IMG/VR virus record: IMGVR_UViG_3300009428_000031
Location: 1 to 33,052 of that record
DNA: 33,052 nt
Source of the DNA: a virus
Direction: 5' to 3' (one strand)
The notes under the pieces are model-generated. The model was not told the DNA's origin, did not search any database, and worked only from the letters and a program-made list of their open reading frames with translations. Numbering within the stretch: position 1 is the stretch's first letter; every line of letters begins with the position of its first letter. Positions 5,506 through 13,953 of this stretch are shown here, one piece after another. A program made the translations under genes and the position numbers.

Positions 5506-5679
5506 ATGAGATCTAAACAATCAATAAGTAGTAAGTTAGATACAATAGAGTTGCAATTATCTAAATTAAAATATACATTACGTTCAAATGATAAAGCCTC
5601 TTCTTACACATGCTTAACAGAGGTTTCATCTTTAATATCCGATATAAACACATTACTTAATAGAGAAATACAAGAATAA
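5506..5679 (+). CDS. Hypothetical small helical protein, 57 aa
   Basis: A 57-codon ORF (ATG 5506, TAA 5677-5679) encodes a mostly helical peptide with a heptad pattern: ISSKLDTIELQLSKLKYTL, then LTEVSSLISDINTLLNREI. It is probably a small coiled-coil dimer. I recognise no family. The next gene (HD hydrolase) starts one base after its stop, which suggests translational coupling and a shared transcript from the region around 5382-5413. The tight junction and the heptads support a real gene despite its short length. Confidence 0.6.
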   Translation: MRSKQSISSKLDTIELQLSKLKYTLRSNDKASSYTCLTEVSSLISDINTLLNREIQE

Positions 5680-5680
5680 T

Positions 5681-6415
5681 ATGTTAACAGCAGAGCAGAT
5701 AGCAAAAAATTACGATAAACACCTTAGGATAGTTGATAACTATATTGAGGATAGCCGTAAAGAGTTAGTACATACTATGCTTACCAAGTTAGGAGATAAC
5801 TATGTTATGTCTCCTGCTAGTGGTAAAACTTGGTATCATAATGCATTTCCCGGTGGATACGTAGATCATGTCAATAGAGTTATTGAGTTTGCATTAAAAC
5901 AGAAGAGTTTATATGCAAGTATGGGAGGATTAGTTGATTTTACTGATGAACAACTTGTATTTGCTGCTCTCTTTCACGACTTAGGAAAAATTGGTGATGG
6001 AGATAGGCCTAACTATATACCACAAACAGATAAATGGAGACAGGATAAGCTATCTGAAATGTATACTTATAACCCTGAGTTAGATTTTATGCTTATTCCT
6101 GACCGTTCTCTCTTTATACTTCAGAAATTCGGTATTAAAGTAGACCAGAAGGAATTTTTAGCTATAAGATGTCATGACGGAGTATTTGATAAAGCAAACG
6201 AATCCTACTTCTTCAGTAACGTTGAGTCGTCTAGACAGAAAACATCTATAATATCTATTCTCCATACAGCAGACTTTTTAGCTTCTAAGGTAGAGTATGA
6301 TATATGGAAAGCTAACGGAGGAAATACATCTTCTAGAGTTAAAAAAACATCAGCTTCTACAGGTAGAAAGGTAAATTCTTCCGAAGGCTTATCTAAAATG
6401 CTTAAAAACTTATAA
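5681..6415 (+). CDS. HD-domain phosphohydrolase, 244 aa
   Basis: A metal-dependent HD-superfamily hydrolase. The ligands are visible in order: His63 in GGYVDHVNRVI, His99-Asp100 in ALFHDLGKIG, His165 in IRCHDGVF, and Asp198 after His195 in ILHTADFLAS. Proteins of this kind occur in T4-like marine phages near late and DNA-metabolism genes, and hydrolyse phosphodiester or nucleotide bonds. The C-terminal 30 residues are a Ser/Lys-rich tail (SSRVKKTSASTGRKVNSSEG) without fold. The substrate cannot be read from sequence; nucleotide or cyclic-nucleotide hydrolysis are both possible. It starts one base after the preceding small gene and is followed within 4 nt by the membrane protein at 6419, so it belongs to an operon leading to the sigma factor. 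Confidence 0.8.
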   Translation: MLTAEQIAKNYDKHLRIVDNYIEDSRKELVHTMLTKLGDNYVMSPASGKTWYHNAFPGGYVDHVNRVIEFALKQKSLYASMGGLVDFTDEQLVFAALFHDLGKIGDGDRPNYIPQTDKWRQDKLSEMYTYNPELDFMLIPDRSLFILQKFGIKVDQKEFLAIRCHDGVFDKANESYFFSNVESSRQKTSIISILHTADFLASKVEYDIWKANGGNTSSRVKKTSASTGRKVNSSEGLSKMLKNL

Positions 6416-6418
6416 AAT

Positions 6419-6718
6419 ATGTTGGTAACTATAATAATTCTTTCTATATTAGTATTAATACTAGGGGTTGCCCTACGTAACCTACTTATTAAAGTAGAAA
6501 ATTACGAAGATGTCACTGTGAATCAGACAGGCTACTTACAGAATATATCTAATCTTATTACAGATTCACAAAAGCACCTAAAAAGTCTTGACGAACGAGA
6601 AGTTTTCAAGTCGGATGATGAGGTCGGTTATTTTTTTGAACAACTAAAAAAAGTGCAAGAAGAACTAAACCACTACATGCTCCCAGAAAACTATGGCAAG
6701 AAAGAAAGCAAAAGCTAA
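6419..6718 (+). CDS. Membrane-anchored small phage protein, 99 aa
   Basis: A 99-residue protein with one N-terminal membrane anchor (residues about 3-23, VTIIILSILVLILGVALRNL). A soluble, acidic helical domain follows, containing FKSDDEVGYFFEQLKKVQEELN at about residues 63-84. A similar D-D-E-V-G-F/Y-F-F motif occurs in hypothetical proteins of T4-like cyanophages, from memory, so this is a conserved phage protein of unknown role. Its last 26 nt overlap the start of the gp55-like sigma gene, implying coupled translation. It ends in a Lys-rich tail (KKESKS). Confidence 0.7.
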   Translation: MLVTIIILSILVLILGVALRNLLIKVENYEDVTVNQTGYLQNISNLITDSQKHLKSLDEREVFKSDDEVGYFFEQLKKVQEELNHYMLPENYGKKESKS

Positions 6719-7397
6719 TTACTTTACTTCAGAAACAGAAGAATATATAAAAAAATATAATGTATCGGTAGATACAGAATATAGAGCTAAGATATTCACA
6801 GACCACATTTACCTTCCTTTTTATAAGTTAGCAGAAAACATAATACATACCTTTAAATTTTACTATACAGATGTAGAAAGTATAGAAGATCTTAAACATG
6901 AGGTTGTTTCAATGCTATTGGAGGAGAAGATTATGAAATTTGATCCTGATTATGGAGCAAAAGCATATTCTTATTTTGGTACAATAGTAAAGAGGTGGTT
7001 AATAAACTACAACAACAAAAATTATAAAAAGCTTAAGCAGATAGGCTCTTTCGATGATATGGAAGAATCTTTTGAAGGTAGTATGAATGTTAAACTACCC
7101 GGAGGAATAACCTTAAGTCAGTTTTTAGATATGTGGGTCGAGAAAGCTTACGATAAAATGGATGTTCTGTTTAATAAAGACAGTGAGAAAAGAATTGCAG
7201 ATGCAGTTCTAACCATTTTTAAGACTAGAAATGATTTAGACATTTTTAAAAAGAAAGCTCTATACATCTACATTAGGGAGATGACCGATTGCGAGACCCC
7301 TCACTTAACCAAGGTGATATCGATACTCAAGGATGACTTTTATAGCATATACTATAAGTACCACGAAAAAGGGAGAATCGTAATAAAGGATATGTAA
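6693..7397 (+). CDS. gp55: T4 gp55-like late-transcription sigma factor, 234 aa
   Basis: A divergent sigma-70-family protein resembling T4 gp55, which directs host RNA polymerase to phage late promoters together with the sliding clamp. The recognisable part is the region-2-like segment around residues 62-117: EDLKHEVVSMLLEEKIMKF, then FDPDYGAKAYSYFGTIVKRW with basic NNKNYKKLKQ after it, as in gp55-like proteins where this helix contacts the -10 region and core polymerase. A sigma region 4 is not obvious, as expected for this family. It overlaps the upstream membrane protein gene by 26 nt and is followed by the 121-aa gene and the tail operon it would control. Confidence 0.75.
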   Translation: MARKKAKANYFTSETEEYIKKYNVSVDTEYRAKIFTDHIYLPFYKLAENIIHTFKFYYTDVESIEDLKHEVVSMLLEEKIMKFDPDYGAKAYSYFGTIVKRWLINYNNKNYKKLKQIGSFDDMEESFEGSMNVKLPGGITLSQFLDMWVEKAYDKMDVLFNKDSEKRIADAVLTIFKTRNDLDIFKKKALYIYIREMTDCETPHLTKVISILKDDFYSIYYKYHEKGRIVIKDM

Positions 7398-7399
7398 TC

Positions 7400-7410
7400 T
7401 ATTTATTATA
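7400..7410 (+). promoter_or_regulatory. TATTTATTATA box, possible late promoter element
   Basis: An AT-rich box in the 19-nt gap before the gene at 7417. Related TATTTATA boxes occur in the gaps at 9803, 19263 and 24877. It resembles the reverse complement of the T4 late box (TATAAATA). The very short distance to ATG makes promoter use uncertain. Confidence 0.25.
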
Positions 7411-7416
7411 AAAGAT

Positions 7417-7782
7417 ATGGATTCGGATAAAGAAATATTTAACGGAAAAAAGCTATCTGACCTTTTTGAAGAGATTTACACTAACTCAAGAGAGACTAAA
7501 TCTCAAGTAAAAGGATTGATCGGAGAACTGAAACCTCTAATTGAGAATATAGGAGATGCAACTCTACTTGTCCCTATGATTAAAGAGTATATGGAGATAG
7601 GTGTAAAAAATGATGAACACCTTATAAAACTGGCAACAGTAATACAGAGGTTAGAAGCTATTCAATCTAAAGGAGGAGACGGAGACATGTTCGACTTTTC
7701 AGATCTACAAGATTTATTAGAGGACCAAGAAGAAGTTAAGCAGGAGTTAGAAGTTAAACCAGAAGAAGATAAGGAAAAGTAA
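7417..7782 (+). CDS. Conserved phage protein next to gp55-like gene, 121 aa
   Basis: A 121-residue acidic, helical protein. The core (residues about 12-75) contains SDLFEEIYTNSRETKSQVK, then GDATLLVPMIKEYMEIGVK and NDEHLIKLATVIQRLEAI. I recall similar proteins directly after gp55 in T4-like cyanophages, where they are annotated as unknown. The tail is extremely acidic (FDFSDLQDLLEDQEEVKQ, ending EEDKEK). By position it could serve with the sigma factor, much as gp33 does in T4, but no gp33 motif is evident. Its stop codon overlaps the start of the gp5-like gene (TAATG at 7780-7784). Confidence 0.7.
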   Translation: MDSDKEIFNGKKLSDLFEEIYTNSRETKSQVKGLIGELKPLIENIGDATLLVPMIKEYMEIGVKNDEHLIKLATVIQRLEAIQSKGGDGDMFDFSDLQDLLEDQEEVKQELEVKPEEDKEK

Positions 7783-8960
7783 TGGGATTTAATACTTCAT
7801 TAAATAGTTTAAGATCACCCTCTGGAGGAGGAAGTAATTCTACTACTACTACTCCAAAAGTGTTTGGAAGAGTTGTTGATATAATTTTGGACGAAGACCA
7901 CCCAGAGTATAAAAACAAAGGAGGTGGTATGTCAATAAACGGAGTATTCTATAAACCATTAGGAAAAAGTCAAAAAGAAGTGACTCCTAATGCTCTACCA
8001 TTTGCTATACAGAGCAGTGCTCATATTAAAACAATCCCAATTGTAGGAGAAATAGTTCAAGTTTCTTCAATGCCAAACTTATCCCTACTTGGCTCAGAGA
8101 AGCCTAACACTAAGTACTACACCGGAATAGTAAATACATTTAATAATGCTAACTCTGGAGCATACCCCGATTTAGGGAGTAACCCGGACATAGATATGAC
8201 CTCAAACGGTAACTTTAAGGAATTAAGTAAAGTTAACCCAATAAGATCTACACCAGGAGATATTCAGATAGAAGGTAGACAAGGCCAGTCTATCAGATTT
8301 ACAGGAGGTAAAGGAACAGGTAACCCCTGGATTGATGACGAGAACATAGGCTCCCCGGTTACGATAATAAGCAACGGTCAATCAGATACAGAAGAAGGAT
8401 TTACTACACTAGGAGAGAACATAGATGAAGATGACTGCTCCATATACTTAGTTTCTAATCACCAAATACCGCTAACTCCTGCAAGTGAGAAAAGAGATAC
8501 CTATGACGAGAACCCAACAAAATCTGACCAATTTAAAGGGAATCAGATACTATTAAATGCCGGAAGACTGTACCTCAATGCAAAACAAGACGATATTCAA
8601 CTATCAAGCATTAAAGCTATAGGACTAAACACAGAAGGCTCTATAAACATAGACGGTTCCTCCTACCTTTGTCTAGATGCTCCAGCAATATACCTCGGTT
8701 CTAAAGCTAGAACATCACCTGAAGGAAATAAAGAACCTGTTATGCTAGGAAATCAGACAGAAGCATTTTTACAAAACGTTTTAAACCTCCTTCAAGGTAT
8801 GGCTAAGGATATGGCAGTAGCTAAGACTATTAAAGGTCACCCCATTCCTAGTATTAATAAAAGAGGAACACAAGCACAGCCGGTAATAAGGCAGTTAAGA
8901 AACTTAATAAACCCCTCAGGACCATCACAGTTGAAGTCTAAAAAAGTATTTACAGAATAA
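7782..8960 (+). CDS. gp5: gp5-like baseplate hub / tail spike protein without lysozyme, 392 aa
   Basis: A central baseplate hub and membrane-puncturing protein related to T4 gp5. The N-terminal part has an OB-fold-like start (VFGRVVDIILDEDHPEYKNK, residues about 27-46) with HIKTIPIVGEIVQVSSMPN near residues 85-103, as in gp5/VgrG N-domains. The T4 lysozyme insert is absent: no E-D-T catalytic region is seen. The C-terminal half has strand repeats typical of a trimeric beta-helix (QILLNAGRLYLNAKQDDIQL, SINIDGSSYLCLDAPAIYLG), a pattern known from spike tips. It opens the tail operon and overlaps both neighbours by TAATG, suggesting coupled translation. Confidence 0.75.
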   Translation: MGFNTSLNSLRSPSGGGSNSTTTTPKVFGRVVDIILDEDHPEYKNKGGGMSINGVFYKPLGKSQKEVTPNALPFAIQSSAHIKTIPIVGEIVQVSSMPNLSLLGSEKPNTKYYTGIVNTFNNANSGAYPDLGSNPDIDMTSNGNFKELSKVNPIRSTPGDIQIEGRQGQSIRFTGGKGTGNPWIDDENIGSPVTIISNGQSDTEEGFTTLGENIDEDDCSIYLVSNHQIPLTPASEKRDTYDENPTKSDQFKGNQILLNAGRLYLNAKQDDIQLSSIKAIGLNTEGSINIDGSSYLCLDAPAIYLGSKARTSPEGNKEPVMLGNQTEAFLQNVLNLLQGMAKDMAVAKTIKGHPIPSINKRGTQAQPVIRQLRNLINPSGPSQLKSKKVFTE

Positions 8961-9796
8961 TGGCACTAACATCTCAAATATCAGCTATTGTAGCAGGACA
9001 GTTAGGTAAAATAGAAGGAGAATTAGAAGCCAGGATTCAACTGGAAGCTAATAAAATGTTAGGGAAATTTTCAAACCAATGCCCTGAAGCAAACTCATTA
9101 ATCGCTGTAATAAATACAAAGAATGCTCTACTATCTAGTGTAAATAAATTTCAAAAAAGATCTAATAAGTTTCTAAAATTAGCTAAAAACTTAAAAAGAG
9201 CAATTAGATCAGCAAAAGCTCTTCTTACACTGTTAAAAGTTAATCCAACACCGGTAGCTATCGGAATACCTCCAAGTGATTTCGGAGGACTTATCTCTGC
9301 AAAAACAACAGGAAGTATAACATCGCAAGCTGATAAACTATACAATGTACGTAGATTACTGGAAAATCTAGATGGAGACGTATCTTCTATTGAATCTCTG
9401 GTAGCAGGAGTAAGTCCAAGCTTAAATAACATAAAAGAGCTACTCTCTACCGTAAATACTAGATCAGAAAAGTGTTTAGACGCTCTATCTTCCGGTACTA
9501 TATCGGATGAAGAGAAAAAAGCATTAAAAGAACTTTTAAGTAAAGTACAACCACTGGAAAATACAGGTTCAGAAGGAACACCAGACGATAGTTACCTATT
9601 TAATTCCGAATCAGGGAAGGTATACGAAATCGCGATTATTGAAGATATGCAAGGAGACGGACCTATTCCAAGAAGGTTAGCTGTTGCTAAAGACAACATA
9701 GGCGTAATAATACTTAGAGGTCAACCATCATTCAGTGCTGATACAACAGTACTCATAGAAGAATTAAAATTTAGAATTAATAACCAACTTCCATAA
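8960..9796 (+). CDS. Helical tail/baseplate-associated protein, 278 aa
   Basis: A 278-residue protein of uncertain function placed between the gp5-like hub and the gp25-like wedge. The first 90 residues are amphipathic and basic (LGKIEGELEARIQLEANKML; KFLKLAKNLKRAIRSAKALL). A helical middle follows (LLENLDGDVSSIESLVAGVS), and the C-terminal 75 residues form a beta-rich domain (KVYEIAIIEDMQGDGPIPRR, AVAKDNIGVIILRGQPSF). There is no signal or membrane segment. Position suggests a baseplate hub or tape-associated component; no sequence motif proves it. It starts in a TAATG overlap with the hub gene and is followed by a 17-nt gap holding a TATTTATA box. Confidence 0.6.
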   Translation: MALTSQISAIVAGQLGKIEGELEARIQLEANKMLGKFSNQCPEANSLIAVINTKNALLSSVNKFQKRSNKFLKLAKNLKRAIRSAKALLTLLKVNPTPVAIGIPPSDFGGLISAKTTGSITSQADKLYNVRRLLENLDGDVSSIESLVAGVSPSLNNIKELLSTVNTRSEKCLDALSSGTISDEEKKALKELLSKVQPLENTGSEGTPDDSYLFNSESGKVYEIAIIEDMQGDGPIPRRLAVAKDNIGVIILRGQPSFSADTTVLIEELKFRINNQLP

Positions 9797-9802
9797 ACTA
9801 AC

Positions 9803-9810
9803 TATTTATA
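9803..9810 (+). promoter_or_regulatory. TATTTATA box, possible late element
   Basis: TATTTATA in the short gap 3 nt before the ATG at 9814. It is one of four such boxes in gaps of the tail block. If a promoter, the transcript would be nearly leaderless. Confidence 0.2.
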
Positions 9811-9813
9811 ATT

Positions 9814-10239
9814 ATGAAACTCGATCACTTAAGAAATATTATACGAGAAGAAGTCAGATCTGCTGTCAAGGAGGAGTTACAAGAAGTAATGAACGAAGCA
9901 GTAAGAGCTGCAAGTACACCATCAACTACGGTTGCTGCTCCAGCTAAGACTATTCAAGTAAAAAAACAAGTTCCTTCATCTACCAATCCTTTAATGGAAA
10001 TGTTAGAACAGACAAAAGCAACTATGACATCTAGCGAATATAAAAACATATACGCAGGAACATCTGATATGGTTAAGAAACCAAATTTTGCTTCATCTAT
10101 GGCTAATCAAATGGGAATGACACAATCTGCAGGTAATGCTCCAGGCTTAGATATATCTCAGTTTGATTTTGTTCAGAAAGCAGGAACAGTTTACAATAAG
10201 TCAATAGAAAAAGATAAACAAAAACAAGGAACAGCATAG
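9814..10239 (+). CDS. Conserved phage protein with N-terminal helix, 141 aa
   Basis: A 141-residue protein with a strongly charged N-terminal helix (MKLDHLRNIIREEVRSAV, continuing to about residue 30), an Ala/Thr/Pro linker (residues 33-50) and a C-terminal part with PLMEMLEQTKATMTSSEYK and GLDISQFDFVQKAGTVYNKS. I recall proteins of this layout next to gp25 in T4-like cyanophages, of unknown role. The start MKLxxLRxIIREE resembles the short N-terminal peptides of the small genes at 29366-31660, but it lies in the tail operon and may simply be a coiled coil. It ends two bases before the gp25-like gene. Confidence 0.65.
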   Translation: MKLDHLRNIIREEVRSAVKEELQEVMNEAVRAASTPSTTVAAPAKTIQVKKQVPSSTNPLMEMLEQTKATMTSSEYKNIYAGTSDMVKKPNFASSMANQMGMTQSAGNAPGLDISQFDFVQKAGTVYNKSIEKDKQKQGTA

Positions 10240-10241
10240 AT

Positions 10242-10652
10242 ATGGCATTTAACAGTAGGAGAATTAATCCATTAGATTTACAACCAAGGAAAGCAATCGG
10301 GGTATCACTACCTCTATCTGGTGCTGCTGTATTTAATTCTACATACATGACTAAAGATGCTATTAAGACAAATATAATTAATTACTTTTTGACTGGTCAA
10401 GGAGAAAGGTACATGAATCCAAGTTTCGGTACTATAATAAGAAACTTAATGTTTGAAAATATAAACCAGAGCATGGTGGATAGGGTTAAGAGTACAGTAA
10501 GAGTGGGATTATCAGAGTACTTCCCAACTGTAATTCCTAACGATTTTAAAGTTATTGGAACACCAGATTCAAATACAGTTACATTATCACTTAAGTACAC
10601 TATCCAAAATACAAATATACAAGACGAGGTAGTAATAAATTTTGAACAATAA
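10242..10652 (+). CDS. gp25: gp25-like baseplate wedge subunit, 136 aa
   Basis: A baseplate wedge protein of the gp25/W family (lysozyme-like in name, structural in function), which forms part of the inner baseplate triplex with gp6 and gp53. Typical features are visible: INYFLTGQGERYMNPSFGTI (residues about 47-66), followed by IRNLMFENINQSMVDRVKST and the C-terminal strand NIQDEVVINFEQ. The length of 136 residues is normal for the family. It is followed by the gp6-like gene through a TAATG overlap, the same order as in T4 and cyanophages. Confidence 0.85.
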   Translation: MAFNSRRINPLDLQPRKAIGVSLPLSGAAVFNSTYMTKDAIKTNIINYFLTGQGERYMNPSFGTIIRNLMFENINQSMVDRVKSTVRVGLSEYFPTVIPNDFKVIGTPDSNTVTLSLKYTIQNTNIQDEVVINFEQ

Positions 10653-12484
10653 TGGCAGAAATAAGAGATATAAAATACGTATCAAGAGAGTTTTCAGACT
10701 ATAAGCAGGAGTTAGTAGAGTTTGCAAAAAACTACTTCCCCGATTCTTATAACGACTTCTCCCCTACATCACCAGGAATGATGTTTATAGAAATGGCTGC
10801 TTACGTAGGAGATATTCTATCATTCTACCAAGACACCCAACTTCAAGAAACCTTCTTACAATACGCTAAAGAACCAGGTAACCTGTACTCAATGGCATAT
10901 ATGATGGGATATAGGCCTAAAGTTACCAATGCTTCTGAAGTGGAACTGACAGTATCTCAAAATATAGGTGCTAATCCTACAACAAATCAACCTAATTGGA
11001 ACCAAGCTCTTGTAGTAAATGAAAATGCTACTGTAACATCTACATCAAAAGGAAGAGCAAACTTTTTTATTGAGAATAAAATAGACTTCAGTTATTCTAG
11101 TTCCTATGATCCTACTGATATAGTAATCAGCCAACTTACCGGAGGAATACCATCAGAGTTTACTTTAAGTAAAAAAATAAAAGCTTTTTCCGGGACAGTA
11201 AAAACTGTATCAGAAACATACTCTACTGCTGAAAAATTCAATACATTAACTATAGAAGATACTAATATTATAGGAGTATTAGATATTATAGATAATTCTA
11301 GCTCAAGCAATAATAAGTGGTATGAAGTTCCTTTTTTAGGACAGGATACCGTTTTTGTAGAAAATACAAACATAAGCTCAGATGTAGATAAGGTACCTAA
11401 TACTATTTTAGTACAAAAAGTCCCTAAGAGATTTGTTACAAGGTTTAATTCTAAAGGACAGCTAATAGTCCAATTTGGAGCAGGTACAGTAGGTGCTGAT
11501 GACGATACGTTTACTCCTGATCCGACGAATGTAGGGATGGGAACACTACAGGGGATAAGCACTCTAGACAAAGCATTTGACCCTTCCAATTTCTTATACA
11601 CTAGTACCTATGGACTTGCCCCTTCTAATACTACCTTAACTATACGTTACTTAGTTGGAGGAGGAATAGAATCTAACGTTCCTGCAAATACACTAACAGG
11701 GTATAACGCAACTATTACTTCCCCAGGTAGCGATAATACCTACGAAAATACTATAGCTTTTAACAATCCTGCACCTGCATCAGGCGGTAAAGATGGTGAT
11801 ACTATAGAAGAAATAAGGCAAAACACCTTAAGAGCATTTTCAGAACAGAAAAGAGCAGTTACTCTTCAAGATTACACAGTTAGAGCTCTTTCTTTAGACC
11901 CAAAATTTGGGACTATAGGAAAGGCATTTATGACACATGATGAACTAAGTAGTACTAAATCTCCAACAGATTCAATTATAGATAATAATCCACTTGCGTT
12001 ATCGATGTACGTATTAGCTTTTGATAATAATAGAAACCTAATTAATGCTTCAGAAAGTTTAAAAAACAACCTAAAGACGTATATGGCATACTATATGCCT
12101 TTAACAGACGCCCTTAACATTAAGGATGCATTTGTAGTAAATATTGGTATAAATTTTGACATACTGGTAAGACCTAACTTTAACAGCAGGGATGTACTTC
12201 TTAATTGTAATAAACAGGTTCAAGACTTTTTTAAAATTACTAAATGGAACATAAACCAACCTGTAAATATATCAACAATATACAGCTTATTAGATAAAGT
12301 AACAGGAGTACAGACAGTAAGTAAAGTAGAAATAATAAACAAACAGGGAGGTAATTACTCAGAGTATGCATACGACATGAAGGGAGCTACAAGGAATAAC
12401 ATAGTGTACCCCTCTTATGATACAATGATATTTGAATTAAAATTTCCAAATCAAGATATAAAAGGAAGAACAACAGTATTATAA
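10652..12484 (+). CDS. gp6: gp6-like baseplate wedge protein (baseplate J family), 610 aa
   Basis: The main structural ring protein of the baseplate wedge (T4 gp6, P2 gpJ family). The N-terminal helical part contains SPGMMFIEMAAYVGDILSFY (residues about 45-64), typical of gp6. The middle has long beta regions. The characteristic J-motif occurs near residues 375-415: GGKDGDTIEEIRQNTLRAFS, then KRAVTLQDYTVRALSLDP. The C-terminal domain includes DKVTGVQTVSKVEIINK, fitting the dimerisation region. Length is close to T4 gp6 (660 aa). It overlaps the gp25-like gene and is followed directly by the fibre-like gene at 12486. Confidence 0.85.
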   Translation: MAEIRDIKYVSREFSDYKQELVEFAKNYFPDSYNDFSPTSPGMMFIEMAAYVGDILSFYQDTQLQETFLQYAKEPGNLYSMAYMMGYRPKVTNASEVELTVSQNIGANPTTNQPNWNQALVVNENATVTSTSKGRANFFIENKIDFSYSSSYDPTDIVISQLTGGIPSEFTLSKKIKAFSGTVKTVSETYSTAEKFNTLTIEDTNIIGVLDIIDNSSSSNNKWYEVPFLGQDTVFVENTNISSDVDKVPNTILVQKVPKRFVTRFNSKGQLIVQFGAGTVGADDDTFTPDPTNVGMGTLQGISTLDKAFDPSNFLYTSTYGLAPSNTTLTIRYLVGGGIESNVPANTLTGYNATITSPGSDNTYENTIAFNNPAPASGGKDGDTIEEIRQNTLRAFSEQKRAVTLQDYTVRALSLDPKFGTIGKAFMTHDELSSTKSPTDSIIDNNPLALSMYVLAFDNNRNLINASESLKNNLKTYMAYYMPLTDALNIKDAFVVNIGINFDILVRPNFNSRDVLLNCNKQVQDFFKITKWNINQPVNISTIYSLLDKVTGVQTVSKVEIINKQGGNYSEYAYDMKGATRNNIVYPSYDTMIFELKFPNQDIKGRTTVL

Positions 12485-12485
12485 T

Positions 12486-13619
12486 ATGGCAATTTACAGA
12501 ATATTTCCAGAGAAAGACACATTTATATATACCGAGCAACTAACAAGTAACGCCGGTAAAGATGAAATTATAGAGATAGGAGGATACCCCGGTACTTTAG
12601 ACAGTACAGGACAAGCCAATCGTATTTTAACTAAATTCTCTGATGAAGAGATACAAAATGTGATACTAAACAAAGTAACTCCATCCGCACTTAACTCGAT
12701 GAGTTCTAGTTTAAAAATGTATCTAGCTAGTGCAACAGAATTGCCAACAGAGTACACGCTATACGCTTATCCGATACATACCAACGGTTCTTCTGATTGG
12801 GATAACGGTACTGGTAAATTCGGAGATATACCTATTAATACCTCTGGTGCAAATTGGACGTATAGAAAATCAAATCTTGAAGCAGCCTGGAACACATCTG
12901 GGTTTTCTCCATTCACAACTGCTTCTTACATAGACGGTAAACAAGGTGGAGGGAACTGGTATACAGCATCAAATGCAGAGTCAATGGAATTTTTCCAATC
13001 TCATAGTATGTCATCAACTCATGATATGGATATAAATGTAACTCCTGCTATAAAACAGATATACGGAGGTACTCTGAGCAATAAAGGATTTATAGTAAAA
13101 TTACAAAACGACCTAGAACATAGTACTGCATCATCAATTAAATTAAAGTACTTCGGTAAAGACACAAACACAATATACCCACCGGTATTAGAATTCGGCT
13201 GGGATGATAGGGTATACGATCAAGGGACTTTATCCGTACTTGACACAGATATGTCAGTAATAGACATAAAAAATAATAAAGGTGAATATGTAGACGAAGG
13301 TAAACAGAGATTTAGGGTAACAGCTAAACCTCAATACCCGGCAAGGAGATTTACAACAGCATCAGTATACCTAGATAACTACGTTCTACCTTCAGCATCA
13401 TACTGGGGACTGAGAGATGAAAATACCGAAGAAATGGTGGTTGACTTCAGTACAGACTTTACTAAAATTAGCTGTGACCCAGAAGGTTCATTCTTTGATA
13501 TTTACATGGATGGGTTGCAACCTGAGAGATTTTATCGTATATTGGTAAAAACAGAAGTTAAAGGAAGCAACGTCGTTGCCGATAATCGTAATATATTTAA
13601 AATTGTTCGTAATGGCTAA
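12486..13619 (+). CDS. DNRLRE-like virion structural protein, 377 aa
   Basis: Probably a baseplate-attached or fibre-like structural protein. The N-terminal two thirds resemble DNRLRE-type beta domains seen in cyanophage tail proteins: YRIFPEKDTFIYTEQLTSNA at the start, then SDWDNGTGKFGDIPINTSGA near residues 102-121, the aromatic GGGNWYT near 153-159 and the MDINVTPAIKQIYGG repeat end near 181-195. Residues 280-377 form a second beta domain (FRVTAKPQYPARRFTTASVY). It starts one base after the gp6-like stop and its last codons overlap the start of the 112-aa gene (13612). The family call is moderate; the exact virion position is an inference from gene order. Confidence 0.65.
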   Translation: MAIYRIFPEKDTFIYTEQLTSNAGKDEIIEIGGYPGTLDSTGQANRILTKFSDEEIQNVILNKVTPSALNSMSSSLKMYLASATELPTEYTLYAYPIHTNGSSDWDNGTGKFGDIPINTSGANWTYRKSNLEAAWNTSGFSPFTTASYIDGKQGGGNWYTASNAESMEFFQSHSMSSTHDMDINVTPAIKQIYGGTLSNKGFIVKLQNDLEHSTASSIKLKYFGKDTNTIYPPVLEFGWDDRVYDQGTLSVLDTDMSVIDIKNNKGEYVDEGKQRFRVTAKPQYPARRFTTASVYLDNYVLPSASYWGLRDENTEEMVVDFSTDFTKISCDPEGSFFDIYMDGLQPERFYRILVKTEVKGSNVVADNRNIFKIVRNG

Positions 13620-13950
13620 AGAGAGGGTTAGGGTACAGAGACAGTCCTACAAGAGGTCACAAATTCGTTCATCATTAGATGTTGAATTTAATACATTCAA
13701 GGAAGAAACACCAGAAGTAGATACAGAAACCGTAGAGGAATTTTTTAGACTGTACGATAAATTATTCTACTCTATTCCAATAGAAGGGGAAGTAAATTCA
13801 CATGAATTCATATTGGAAAGAAGCTCAGAAATTGCTGAGTTTGATAAAAACACAGATGACTTACAGCCTCTGTTAGATGAAATTACTCAACTTAGAGAAC
13901 AACTTTTAGATGCTAATCAACAGATATTTGATTTACAAAATCAACTATAA
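13612..13950 (+). CDS. Small coiled-coil structural-block protein, 112 aa
   Basis: A 112-residue protein with a very basic start (MAKERVRVQRQSYKRSQIRS), an acidic middle (FKEETPEVDTETVEEFFRLY) and a C-terminal coiled coil (LDEITQLREQLLDANQQIFD). A longer frame begins at 13576 but would need 36 nt inside the previous gene. The ATG at 13612 is preferred because the MAKERVR start looks natural and overlaps the upstream stop by only 8 nt. Function unknown; the coiled coil and place between two baseplate genes suggest an adapter or assembly factor. Confidence 0.65.
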   Translation: MAKERVRVQRQSYKRSQIRSSLDVEFNTFKEETPEVDTETVEEFFRLYDKLFYSIPIEGEVNSHEFILERSSEIAEFDKNTDDLQPLLDEITQLREQLLDANQQIFDLQNQL

Positions 13951-13953
13951 ATT

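Noticed and set aside
11104-11601. Minus-strand ORF of 165 aa inside the gp6-like gene
   Set aside because: Shadow of a clearly conserved plus-strand gene; no leader or promoter on the minus strand.
13576-13611. Longer N-terminus (MPIIVIYLKLFV) for the 112-aa gene
   Set aside because: Would overlap the previous gene by 44 nt and add an unlikely hydrophobic peptide; ATG 13612 is a better start.
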